A stretch of 8,095 nt of DNA. Source: Acinetobacter sp. (GTDB lineage Bacteria; Pseudomonadota; Gammaproteobacteria; Pseudomonadales; Moraxellaceae). The stretch is taken from contig JASLIY010000196.1 of NCBI GenBank assembly GCA_030152675.1, positions 1 through 8,095 of the forward strand, written 5' to 3'. The position numbers were made by a program, and so were the translations under genes. Positions 1 through 6,793 of this stretch are shown here, in pieces. Positions within the stretch are counted from its first letter, which is position 1. Every line of letters starts with the position of its first letter. Below the pieces are notes generated by a model. That model was not told the origin of the DNA and did not search any database. It saw nothing but the letters and a program-made list of their open reading frames with translations.

Positions 1-12
1 GGCGACGCCCCT
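1..12 (-). tRNA. tRNA-Gln, second tandem copy, 5' end only (cut by window edge)
   Basis: Positions 1-12 are identical to 120-131, the first 12 nt of the complete tRNA-Gln next door, and the identity runs on to position 15. On the minus strand this is the acceptor 5' strand and the start of the D arm of another copy. The rest lies outside the window, so the anticodon cannot be read; tRNA-Gln is inferred from the identity. The 44 nt between the copies (13-56) show no promoter or terminator, so both are probably cut from one precursor. Confidence 0.75.
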
Positions 13-56
13 ATCGACTACATCAAACAACACACAACATTTACAGATGAACATGA

Positions 57-131
57 TGGCAGGGGCGGCTGGATTCGAACCAACGGATGCCGAGATCAAA
101 ACCCGGTGCCTTACCACTTGGCGACGCCCCT
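57..131 (-). tRNA. tRNA-Gln (anticodon UUG)
   Basis: This is a complete 75-nt tRNA including an encoded 3' CCA (complement of 57-59). The acceptor stem has seven Watson-Crick pairs (AGGGGCG with CGCCCCT), followed by discriminator G73. The D arm reads GCC-AAGTGGTAA-GGC. The anticodon stem CCGGG/CTCGG contains one G-U pair and its 7-nt loop TTTTGAT centres on UUG. The T loop is the standard GGTTCGAATCC. The layout matches E. coli tRNA-Gln(UUG) base for base in its conserved parts. It starts 6 nt after the ispE stop codon, with no terminator between, so it is probably transcribed at least partly from the ispE side and released by RNase P and 3' nucleases. I could not see a clear dedicated promoter inside the ispE 3' end. 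Confidence 0.97.
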
Positions 132-137
132 ATCATG

Positions 138-968
138 TTAGCGAAGATCAAACTGATGCAATGGTGATTGATCTAAACTGTTGACCAAGTACGCAGTACA
201 GGGTGCATTTAAAACAATCGCATCGACATTCATGTCATCACTTACTTCAGTATAAACACAAGCACCTGTACCTGTAAGCTTTGCAACACCGAATTGATCG
301 AGATATTGCATCGCCTCATCTACTTGAGGATATAAACTTCGAGCCAAAGGTTCAAAGTTATTACCAAAGCTAGATGGCTTTAACTGATAGGCGCAAAATG
401 TAGATGTCTTGCTGTTTCTTGTCAATGTTTTTTGTGAAAAAAGCATTTGAGTGCTGATAAAACAATCAGGTTTTAAGATGATGTACTGTTTTTGAGCTAA
501 GTTGATGAAAGTTAGCGATTCACCGAGGCCTTCTGCCCATGCATTTCGTCCATGCACAAAAACTGGAACATCAGCGCCGAGCTGTAAGCCAAGTTCAGCC
601 AATTGTTCGATATTTAAGCCACATTGCCACAATTGATTCAGCACCAGCAGGGTTGTTGCTGCATCTGAGGAGCCACCACCGAGACCGGCCCCCATAGGAA
701 TGTTTTTTTCAAGCCGAATATTCAGTCCATGAAGGTTTTTTGCATAGGGTTGCAAGATCTGAGTGGCTTTGTAGATCAAATTATCCGCCATCTCTACACT
801 CTTTAAACCTTCAATGTTGATCTGTTGTTGTTCGTTGCGGCTAAACTCTAGCCAATCGCACAGATCAATGAGCTGAAAAATCGTCTGCAATTCGTGATAG
901 CCATTGTCACGGCGCGCAGTGATATGCAGGAATAAATTGATTTTGGCAGGGGCAGGAACACGAATCAT
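138..968 (-). CDS. ispE: 4-diphosphocytidyl-2-C-methyl-D-erythritol kinase (IspE)
   Basis: IspE is a cytosolic GHMP-family kinase that phosphorylates the 2-hydroxyl of CDP-methylerythritol using ATP, a step of the MEP pathway to IPP and DMAPP. The 276 residues are of normal family length. The three GHMP motifs are present: PAPAKINLFLHI at 5-16 with conserved Lys9, the glycine-rich ATP loop PMGAGLGGGSSDAA at 91-104, and LTGTGACVY at 231-239. The family signature GADVP at 131-135 carries the catalytic Asp133, and FGNNFEPL at 201-208 is also typical. It lies downstream of lolB in the same orientation after 105 nt and directly before tRNA-Gln, the order seen in Pseudomonadales. No clear Shine-Dalgarno precedes the ATG. 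A weak possible promoter is TTTTCA (1009-1004), 16 nt, TTTTAT (987-982); read-through from lolB is equally possible. Confidence 0.97.
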   Translation of the reverse strand: MIRVPAPAKINLFLHITARRDNGYHELQTIFQLIDLCDWLEFSRNEQQQINIEGLKSVEMADNLIYKATQILQPYAKNLHGLNIRLEKNIPMGAGLGGGSSDAATTLLVLNQLWQCGLNIEQLAELGLQLGADVPVFVHGRNAWAEGLGESLTFINLAQKQYIILKPDCFISTQMLFSQKTLTRNSKTSTFCAYQLKPSSFGNNFEPLARSLYPQVDEAMQYLDQFGVAKLTGTGACVYTEVSDDMNVDAIVLNAPCTAYLVNSLDQSPLHQFDLR

Positions 969-1024
969 AACGAGGCACTGAATAAAAGTTGAACGGGGAA
1001 AGCTGAAAAACAGAAGATTAAATA

Positions 1025-1059
1025 TCGAAAGCGCCCGACCTTGGCCTACGCGCTCTCGA
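1025..1059 (-). other. GC-rich hairpin in the lolB-ispE gap
   Basis: The arms at 1025-1034 and 1050-1059 form a 10-bp stem around a 15-nt loop. Read as minus-strand RNA (TCGAGAGCGC ... GCGCTTTCGA) every position pairs, with one G-U wobble. Read as plus-strand RNA the same position is an A-C mismatch. The loop may hold a small inner pairing, GGC-CAAG-GTC. No T tract follows on the minus strand, so it is not a standard intrinsic terminator. It lies 14 nt after the lolB stop, and could protect or end the lolB message or shape the ispE leader. Its role is inference. Confidence 0.6.
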
Positions 1060-1073
1060 GGAGGTCTCGGAAT

Positions 1074-1670
1074 TTAGCGGTTTTGAATCAGTAAGGTGAC
1101 GCGATTTTGTTGATCTGCATCCAGCTGCTGTACCAAGACCAGTTTGTTGGGCAGTTGCGCCTGATCTTGATAACTGAGCTCGACGGTCCAGCCTTCTTCG
1201 ACGATCTGTGAGATGCGCTGTGATGAATCTTTTTGCAGTTTGGCTTGCGGTGTTGCAGGGCGAGCCTGTACCCAATCCACCAATGCGGTGATCGGTGCCA
1301 CCCAACCTGTGGCTTGTTCGAGCAATTCTTCAGGACTTTCTGCGCTAATCAAGCCAGTTTTTGCGCTATTTAAGCTGACTTGACCGTTTTGGCCTTCGAT
1401 AATGGTTTTGCCCATACCCAAGATGCCATTCAATTGAATATTGAAGTCAGCCTGATTTTGCACCCAAGTATAATATGCGCTGCCAGATTGCTCCGGTGTT
1501 CGGACGCCAATTTTGCCTTGTAAGCTAAATTGATTGCTCGGACTGGCTTGCTGACCAGATTCGAGTTGTTGACTGCTGAGTGTCGGTTGTTGGGTGATGA
1601 GTTGACAGCCACTGAGCATGAACACAGCCATGGCCGAAACCAGACCCAGGCGTGGGGAAATTCGAGACAT
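1074..1670 (-). CDS. lolB: Outer-membrane lipoprotein receptor LolB
   Basis: LolB is anchored in the outer membrane, accepts lipoproteins from periplasmic LolA and inserts them into the inner leaflet. The 198-residue product (E. coli LolB is about 207) begins with a lipoprotein signal peptide: Arg3 and Arg7, a hydrophobic core at 9-20, and lipobox LSGC with Cys22 as the lipidated residue. The family core follows: FSLQGKIGVRT at 48-58, the segment around YTWVQNQADFNIQLNGILGMG at 67-87, and the WVAPITALVDWVQARP block at 123-138. An in-frame start 23 codons upstream exists, but it would put a non-signal sequence ahead of the lipobox and overlap the TPR gene. The chosen ATG has an AAGG 5 nt upstream. 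That site overlaps the TPR stop codon, so the two genes are probably translationally coupled. Confidence 0.95.
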   Translation of the reverse strand: MSRISPRLGLVSAMAVFMLSGCQLITQQPTLSSQQLESGQQASPSNQFSLQGKIGVRTPEQSGSAYYTWVQNQADFNIQLNGILGMGKTIIEGQNGQVSLNSAKTGLISAESPEELLEQATGWVAPITALVDWVQARPATPQAKLQKDSSQRISQIVEEGWTVELSYQDQAQLPNKLVLVQQLDADQQNRVTLLIQNR

Positions 1671-1675
1671 AAAGA

Positions 1676-1680
1676 CCTTA
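1676..1680 (-). promoter_or_regulatory. lolB ribosome binding site overlapping the TPR gene stop
   Basis: On the minus strand TAAGG lies 5 nt before the lolB ATG, and its TAA is the stop codon of the upstream TPR gene. This supports the short lolB start at 1670 and suggests that ribosomes finishing the TPR gene reinitiate on lolB. Confidence 0.7.
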
Positions 1681-3360
1681 ACTCTGCTTTTGATTTTGGG
1701 GTAACAATAACGTATCGAGCTGCTCAAGTTGCGGATCATTGGGGTGATTTTGTTTGAGTTGTTGTAACACTTGGCTAAATTTGCTCAATGCGCCTTGCAT
1801 ATAGAGTGATTTGGCATAGCGTACTCCGATATTCATGCTGTGACTCAATGCATAAGCTTTGCCGAGTGCAATCGATGAGGTTTCGAAGTCATTTTGTAAA
1901 AAGGTGATATAGCCCAGCGTATCCAAGATCGAAGCTTGTTCTGGCGCATTTTCCAAGGCACGTTCTGCATAGGAACGCGCTTCATCTAAGCGCCGATTTT
2001 GCAAGGCCAAGGTATAGGCGTAAGCATTGAGATAGGTTGGGCTATTTGGCTCGATCTGTAACAGTTGCTTTAGGGCTTTATCGAGCTGTTCACGATTTTG
2101 AAAAGGATCGAGCAACAGCACTTGGGAATAGAGAATTTCTGGATCATCGGGGAGATTTTTGACCGCTTCGTCAAGCAAACGGAGTGCGGCTTTTTTCTGA
2201 TCCATTTTTTTTAGAATTTCAGCCTGTGCTTGATATAAGAAACTGGCATGTTGTGGATAGTTCACGCGCTCTTGAGTGAGAAAACGCAATGAGTCATTGA
2301 GTTTGCCCTGACGATCATAAATAGCAATTAAGTTACGCCTCGACACGATATACAAGTTGCCATCCACCAAGCGGTAGTAGGCTTTGGCCGTTTCATCTTG
2401 CTGTTTTCGTTCAGCATTGATCGCAAGGTAGTAGTAGGCATCATTTTGATATTGGGCTGAATAACGCAAACCCACCAAATATTGCTCAGCCAGATCATAG
2501 CGCTTTAAGTCAATTGCGGTTAGACCCGCGATAAACAGGGCATCATCGGCTTTTGGCCATTGTTTAATAATGCTGATCAGTTTGTCGAGTGCCAGCTCAG
2601 ACTGATTGAGTTTGATCAGATAGCGAACTTCAGCCAGTCGAACCTCTAAGTTATTTTTATTTTTTTTGCTGCTGCGCTCATACCATTTTAAGGTGTCTTC
2701 CTCTTGCCCCAAGGCCATGAGAAGATTGGCTTTGAGTAAGATGAAGCCGGTGACATGTGGGCGTTTACGCAGTGCCTTGTTGACATGTTTTAAGGCCAGC
2801 TCGAACTCATTGTTTTGGGCTTCTAAGCCAGCGATTAAAATCAAAATAGAGGGATTGTTTTTCTCTTTGCTGGCTCTAAGCGTGTCGAGTAAGCTATTAC
2901 GGTCTTGTAGGTTCTCAGGCGAAATACCGGCCAGAATTTTCTCTAGGTCTGCATTGGCATCGATATTTAAAATACTGTCTAGGGTGGTGGCAGCCAGTTC
3001 ATATTCATGTGATTTTAAAGCGATATGGGCGAGATAAAACTTTGCAGGCACGTCTTTGGGCTCTTGAACCACCCAGTGCCGCGCAATGTTGAGTGCTGCG
3101 ACCAAGTCATTTTGTTCGATGGCAATATTCAGTGCGTGCTGTTTAATTGAGGTTGAATTATTGCGGATGGCGAGCACAGTATAGTTGTGTAATGCTGTTG
3201 CTGTATCACCATTGGCCAAGGAAAACTCTGCGACCATACTTTGAAAAATGGCATCATTATGTGAATTGCTATGATAAATTTCTTCAGATGCTCTAATATG
3301 AACAGTCGAAGCCATGCTACCCAACAGTAAGAATGTGGTAGAATATTGGCTTATTGCCAT
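1678..3360 (-). CDS. Exported tetratricopeptide-repeat protein, PA4667 type
   Basis: This 560-residue protein consists almost wholly of helix-pair TPR units, clearest at about 39-64, 171-201, 203-235, 238-269, 272-299, 306-332, 373-417 and 442-505 (for example LDEARSYAERALENAP followed by ILDTLGYITFLQNDFETS). TPR arrays bind other proteins and have no catalytic residues. The N-terminus has a hydrophobic stretch at about 9-20 and a possible signal peptidase site after HIRA (21-24), pointing to the periplasm, although the n-region lacks basic residues. No Shine-Dalgarno is obvious at this ATG. The frame stays open for 45 more codons upstream, into hemA, so the start is uncertain. Position next to hemA and ahead of lolB-ispE matches the P. 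aeruginosa TPR protein PA4667, whose function I do not know to be established. A role in envelope or lipoprotein assembly is inference from its neighbour lolB. Confidence 0.9.
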   Translation of the reverse strand: MAISQYSTTFLLLGSMASTVHIRASEEIYHSNSHNDAIFQSMVAEFSLANGDTATALHNYTVLAIRNNSTSIKQHALNIAIEQNDLVAALNIARHWVVQEPKDVPAKFYLAHIALKSHEYELAATTLDSILNIDANADLEKILAGISPENLQDRNSLLDTLRASKEKNNPSILILIAGLEAQNNEFELALKHVNKALRKRPHVTGFILLKANLLMALGQEEDTLKWYERSSKKNKNNLEVRLAEVRYLIKLNQSELALDKLISIIKQWPKADDALFIAGLTAIDLKRYDLAEQYLVGLRYSAQYQNDAYYYLAINAERKQQDETAKAYYRLVDGNLYIVSRRNLIAIYDRQGKLNDSLRFLTQERVNYPQHASFLYQAQAEILKKMDQKKAALRLLDEAVKNLPDDPEILYSQVLLLDPFQNREQLDKALKQLLQIEPNSPTYLNAYAYTLALQNRRLDEARSYAERALENAPEQASILDTLGYITFLQNDFETSSIALGKAYALSHSMNIGVRYAKSLYMQGALSKFSQVLQQLKQNHPNDPQLEQLDTLLLPQNQKQS

Positions 3361-3378
3361 CGTGTTAATTCGGCTGCT

Positions 3379-3405
3379 GATATAACGCAATTTCTTTTGA
3401 TCCAA
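3379..3405 (-). promoter_or_regulatory. Possible weak promoter for the TPR-lolB operon
   Basis: On the minus strand TTGGAT (3405-3400) and TATATC (3384-3379) are separated by 15 nt. Both boxes are poor (3/6 and 4/6) and the spacing is short. It would give a leader of about 12 nt before the ATG at 3360. The divergent layout with hemA requires a promoter near here unless the longer start is used. Confidence 0.3.
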
Positions 3406-3418
3406 GTAATACTTTCTT

Positions 3419-3447
3419 ATGACACCAATGTTGCACAATAGCATAAT
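3419..3447 (+). promoter_or_regulatory. hemA promoter, sigma-70 type
   Basis: ATGACA (3419-3424) and CATAAT (3442-3447) each match the consensus at 5 of 6 positions and are separated by exactly 17 nt. Transcription would start near 3454, leaving a leader of about 16 nt before the hemA ATG at 3470. This is the best promoter match I found in the window. Confidence 0.65.
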
Positions 3448-3469
3448 TTTAGCGAAATGATGATCTGAT

Positions 3470-4750
3470 ATGTCTTTCTTTGCATTGGGGGTCAACCATC
3501 AAACAGCTTCCGTTGAGCTACGCGAAAAAGTTGCCTTTAACCCAGAACGGTTGAAAAATTTGCTGATCCAGCAAGTCCATGACCCGATCCTCAGCGATAT
3601 GGTGGTCGTCTCTACCTGTAACCGTACAGAAGTCTACGCCATGGCTGAAAGTGCGGATATGGTATTAGATTGGCTGGCTCAAACCAACAACATTGATGTA
3701 AAACAATTGTCAAATCATGTGTATCGCTATGAAAATACCGATGCCGTGACCCACTTGATGCGCGTTGCTAGTGGCTTGGACTCATTAATGTTAGGTGAGC
3801 CACAAATCCTAGGGCAGGTGAAGACCGCACTGGCATTGTCCAAAGAGGCACAGGTCATCTCTGTTGAGCTGAACAAGATTTTTGAATACGCATTTTATGC
3901 TGCCAAGCGGGTACGCACTGAAACTGCAGTGGGAAGTCATGCGGTTTCGATGGGTTATGCTGTGGCACAACTTTCATTGCAAGTATTTAGCAATCCTGAG
4001 CGTCTTACGGTGATGGTGGTGGCTGCTGGTGAAATGAATAACTTGGTGGCCAAGCATCTCGCTGAAATGGGTGTGGCCAAAGTGTTGATTTGCAACCGTG
4101 GTCGTGAACGTGCTGACAAGCTGGCACAAGAAATTTCACATCGGGTTGAAGTTGAGATTATTCCCTTTGCCGATCTCGCTCAGCATTTGCACCGTGCCGA
4201 TGTGATTTCGAGCTGTACCGGTAGCTTGCATCAAGTCATTTCTTATTTGGATATTAAAAAGGCCTTGAAACAACGACGTTATCAGCAAATGTTATTGGTT
4301 GACTTGGCTGTGCCGCGCGATATTGATTCACAGGTGGCCAGTCTAGATGGCGTCTATCTCTATGGGGTCGATGATCTGCAAACTGTGATTGAGGAAAATT
4401 TAGCTCAACGTCGCCAAGCTGCCGTTGAGGCAGAGTTTATGGTCAATCAGTTGGTGACGCAATTGGTCACACAACAGAAGATCAATGATGCAGCCGGTAT
4501 TATTCATGATTATCGTCAGCAAGGTCAGGACTATGCTGAGCATGAGTTAGCACAAGCCTTGGCACGTTTACAGTCCAATCACGATGTGGAAACGGTACTG
4601 CGTGAATTTAGCCATCGCCTGACGCAAAAGTTATTACATCCGATGTCTTTGGTGCTGCGCCAAGCCGCACAAGAGGAAGAGCCGACCCAGATCGAGTGGC
4701 TACAAGAGAACTTGGCGGATATTTTTCAAAAGCAACGCAAACCACACTAA
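3470..4750 (+). CDS. hemA: Glutamyl-tRNA reductase (HemA)
   Basis: HemA reduces the glutamyl group on tRNA-Glu with NADPH to glutamate-1-semialdehyde, the first committed step of the C5 route to 5-aminolevulinate and heme. The length of 426 residues is normal. The catalytic domain starts with [18 protein letters not shown] (6-23) and contains STCNRTEVY with nucleophile Cys50, His95, and the signature [18 protein letters not shown] at 101-118. The NADPH-binding domain lies at about 165-310 and includes [11 protein letters not shown] at 275-285. A helical dimerisation domain fills the C-terminus. The nucleotide-binding loop reads [12 protein letters not shown] at 183-194, with Ala where many homologues have the first Gly of GAGE. 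It is divergent from the TPR gene and convergent with dnaG, so it is probably monocistronic. The Shine-Dalgarno is weak. Confidence 0.98.
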   Translation: MSFFALGVNHQTASVELREKVAFNPERLKNLLIQQVHDPILSDMVVVSTCNRTEVYAMAESADMVLDWLAQTNNIDVKQLSNHVYRYENTDAVTHLMRVASGLDSLMLGEPQILGQVKTALALSKEAQVISVELNKIFEYAFYAAKRVRTETAVGSHAVSMGYAVAQLSLQVFSNPERLTVMVVAAGEMNNLVAKHLAEMGVAKVLICNRGRERADKLAQEISHRVEVEIIPFADLAQHLHRADVISSCTGSLHQVISYLDIKKALKQRRYQQMLLVDLAVPRDIDSQVASLDGVYLYGVDDLQTVIEENLAQRRQAAVEAEFMVNQLVTQLVTQQKINDAAGIIHDYRQQGQDYAEHELAQALARLQSNHDVETVLREFSHRLTQKLLHPMSLVLRQAAQEEEPTQIEWLQENLADIFQKQRKPH

Positions 4751-4759
4751 GGCTTTGTT

Positions 4760-4796
4760 CGGCATGTGTCATGCGCTAAATCCTCGACACATGCCG
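4760..4796. terminator. Perfect 11-bp hairpin after hemA, convergent gap
   Basis: Arms CGGCATGTGTC (4760-4770) and GACACATGCCG (4786-4796) are perfectly complementary around a 15-nt loop. The hairpin begins 10 nt after the hemA stop and can form in transcripts from either strand. Neither side has a T tract, so it is at best a Rho-assisted or mRNA 3'-end structure rather than a classical intrinsic terminator. Confidence 0.55.
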
Positions 4797-4813
4797 CAGC
4801 TGTCTCACTTCAT

Positions 4814-4835
4814 CTCAGGTCTGGACTGATCTGAG
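4814..4835 (+). other. Second hairpin in the hemA-dnaG gap
   Basis: CTCAGGTC (4814-4821) and GATCTGAG (4828-4835) form an 8-bp stem with a 6-nt loop. The one non-standard pair is G-U on plus-strand RNA and would be C-A on minus-strand RNA, which favours a role in the hemA transcript. No T tract follows. It lies 9 nt before the end of the dnaG frame. Confidence 0.45.
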
Positions 4836-4844
4836 CGCTGAGCA

Positions 4845-6785
4845 TCATTCATCTAAGATCAATTTCAAACTAATCTGTTTGGTCAGTTCATTCAGCTGCT
4901 GTCTGAGATTGCGCGACTCCTTGAGCGAAGATGGCGCTTTTAGTTTGAGGCGTAAGTATTTTTCTTGTAAGGAGAGTGAATAGTCCACCGCAAGTTTCTC
5001 AACCAACTCGGGTGCTTCGGTCAAGGCTTGGATATTGGCGCGCTGCATAATTTGGACCAAGTCATAATGAAATGGGCTACAGGCCCCCAAGGCATAATAG
5101 GTGGCTTGTTCTTGGTCTTCTGGCAGTTCATTGATGACCATGTTGAATTTCTCCAGCACCAAGGCCAACAGTTCGTTGGGATCAATAAAAGCACGGAGAA
5201 TTTCGAACTCTTTATAGAGGCTTGGGTAATACATCAGTAGGGCAAGGGCAAAATCTTCATCTTTGCTGAGAATGTTAAAAGACAAAGAGGCATCAAGGCT
5301 GACCTGAGGTTGCCATTTTTTGCTAAAGCCTAATTTCTCACGGAAGAACTGTTTTAACAAATAACGATAAGAACCATGTTTCGGTAGCAGTTCGGTGAGT
5401 TGATTCAGTTCACCCATGACTTGGCTTTTACCTTCCGGCGAGCGAATGTCATAGTTTTGGCTGAGCAGTGCAAAGACAAAGTCCGACAGCAAAGGCGACT
5501 GATCCCAAAGCTGCTGAAAGGTTTCGCGGCCTTCTTTGCGCAGGAGTGAGTCTGGATCATGCTCTTTGGGCAAGACAAAAAACTTCAGTTCACGGCCATC
5601 ATTTAGCAACGGTAAGGCAATATCTAGCGTGCGCTTGGCTGCCTTTTGTCCTGCGGCATCACCATCGAATGCAATCGTCAGTTGACTGTTTTGCTTGAAT
5701 AAAATATTTAAATGGTCAGCATTACTGGCGGTTCCTAAGGTCGCAACACCACCGGCGATGCCATTTTGCTGCAAGGCAATCACATCCATATAGCCTTCAA
5801 CCATTAGCCAGTGTTGGGCTTTTTGTTTGCGACCTTCATACAGGCCATAGAGCAATTGGTTTTTATGGAACAGCTCAGAATCTGGAGAGTTGATGTATTT
5901 GGGTTTGATCTCGTCATTTAGTGCACGTCCACCAAAGCCAACGACACGACCTTTGCTGTCACGGATTGGAAAGATCACACGATCACGCAGTAAGTCAAAG
6001 TCACGGCCGCTGTCACTGGTTCGGATCAACCCGAGTAGTTTCAAGCCTTCAATATCGCGCGGAAAGGCTTTTTCTAGATGTTGCCAGTCTTCAGGTGCAT
6101 AACCGAGGCGCCAATAGGCCAGAGTGTCTGCGCTCAGTCCGCGTTGTTTAAAGTAGAGCTGCGCTGTCTGGCTATGTGGCAGTTGTCGTTCATAGAATTG
6201 GGTAATATTTTCAAGCAGTTCGTAAAGATTACCTTCTTGCTCGGCCTCCGCTTGCGCTGAATCATGATCGAAAAACATCGATTCATAGTCCGGTTCTTGT
6301 TGGAACTGCTCGAAGGGGTCAATCCCAAAATCTATCGCAGCATCAGCAGTGTCAGCGCCATCTGGCGAGTTGCTGTGTGGCGCCTGTGCTGGGTTTGACT
6401 CAGGAGGAGTGACAGGCTTTTCTGGCGTCGGACGTGGTTGAGGCTTGGCAATATTTTGTTTTTTATAGACCAAACGTTTGGCGTCATGTTGGTCTTTTGG
6501 CAGCTCAATCCCGGTTTGGCTAGAGAGCTGTTTCATCACCTCAACAAAGTTGCGCTGCTCAATATCCATTAAAAAGCGAATCGCATTACCATTGGCCTGA
6601 CAACCAAAGCAGTGATAGTACTGTTTATCGCGGTAGACGTGGAAAGAGGGGCTTTTTTCCTGATGAAACGGACAGCAACCGGAGTAGGTACGGCCTGTTT
6701 TTTTCAACTTCACATGCTGACCAATCAGATCGACGATATCCGTGCGGTCCAATATTTGATCAATGGTATGTTGTGGAATTGCCAT
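4845..6785 (-). CDS. dnaG: DNA primase (DnaG)
   Basis: DnaG makes the RNA primers for leading- and lagging-strand synthesis at the replication fork, together with the DnaB helicase. The product is 646 residues, longer than the 581 of E. coli. The N-terminal CHC2 zinc domain has ligands Cys38, His41, Cys59 and Cys62 (CPFH, then YHCFGCQANGNA). A proline-rich then acidic linker of about 65 extra residues occupies roughly 113-185. The RNA polymerase domain carries LRDRVIFPIRDSKGRVVGFG at 266-285. The TOPRIM catalytic acids are Glu330 in EGYMDV, Asp374 and Asp376 in FDGDAAG, and Asp410 and Asp412 in HDPDSLLRKEG. A helical domain from about 500 to the end fits the DnaB-binding region. The gene stands alone, not in an rpsU-dnaG-rpoD operon. 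Its Shine-Dalgarno is weak and I found no convincing promoter upstream. Confidence 0.98.
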   Translation of the reverse strand: MAIPQHTIDQILDRTDIVDLIGQHVKLKKTGRTYSGCCPFHQEKSPSFHVYRDKQYYHCFGCQANGNAIRFLMDIEQRNFVEVMKQLSSQTGIELPKDQHDAKRLVYKKQNIAKPQPRPTPEKPVTPPESNPAQAPHSNSPDGADTADAAIDFGIDPFEQFQQEPDYESMFFDHDSAQAEAEQEGNLYELLENITQFYERQLPHSQTAQLYFKQRGLSADTLAYWRLGYAPEDWQHLEKAFPRDIEGLKLLGLIRTSDSGRDFDLLRDRVIFPIRDSKGRVVGFGGRALNDEIKPKYINSPDSELFHKNQLLYGLYEGRKQKAQHWLMVEGYMDVIALQQNGIAGGVATLGTASNADHLNILFKQNSQLTIAFDGDAAGQKAAKRTLDIALPLLNDGRELKFFVLPKEHDPDSLLRKEGRETFQQLWDQSPLLSDFVFALLSQNYDIRSPEGKSQVMGELNQLTELLPKHGSYRYLLKQFFREKLGFSKKWQPQVSLDASLSFNILSKDEDFALALLMYYPSLYKEFEILRAFIDPNELLALVLEKFNMVINELPEDQEQATYYALGACSPFHYDLVQIMQRANIQALTEAPELVEKLAVDYSLSLQEKYLRLKLKAPSSLKESRNLRQQLNELTKQISLKLILDE

Positions 6786-6793
6786 AAGTTTAA

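Noticed and set aside
1018..1305. Minus-strand 95-residue open frame across the lolB end and the hairpin
   Set aside because: It lies in another frame of well-supported lolB and its Arg/Ser/Thr-rich sequence resembles no protein family; it is a shadow.
1671..1739. Longer lolB start at 1739 giving 221 residues
   Set aside because: It would place 23 extra residues before a complete lipoprotein signal peptide and overlap the TPR gene by 62 nt; the inner ATG has its own ribosome binding site.
3417..3446. TTATG-N20-CATAA inverted repeat around the hemA promoter as an operator
   Set aside because: The arms are only 5 bp and lie largely within the promoter boxes; this is expected by chance in AT-rich DNA.
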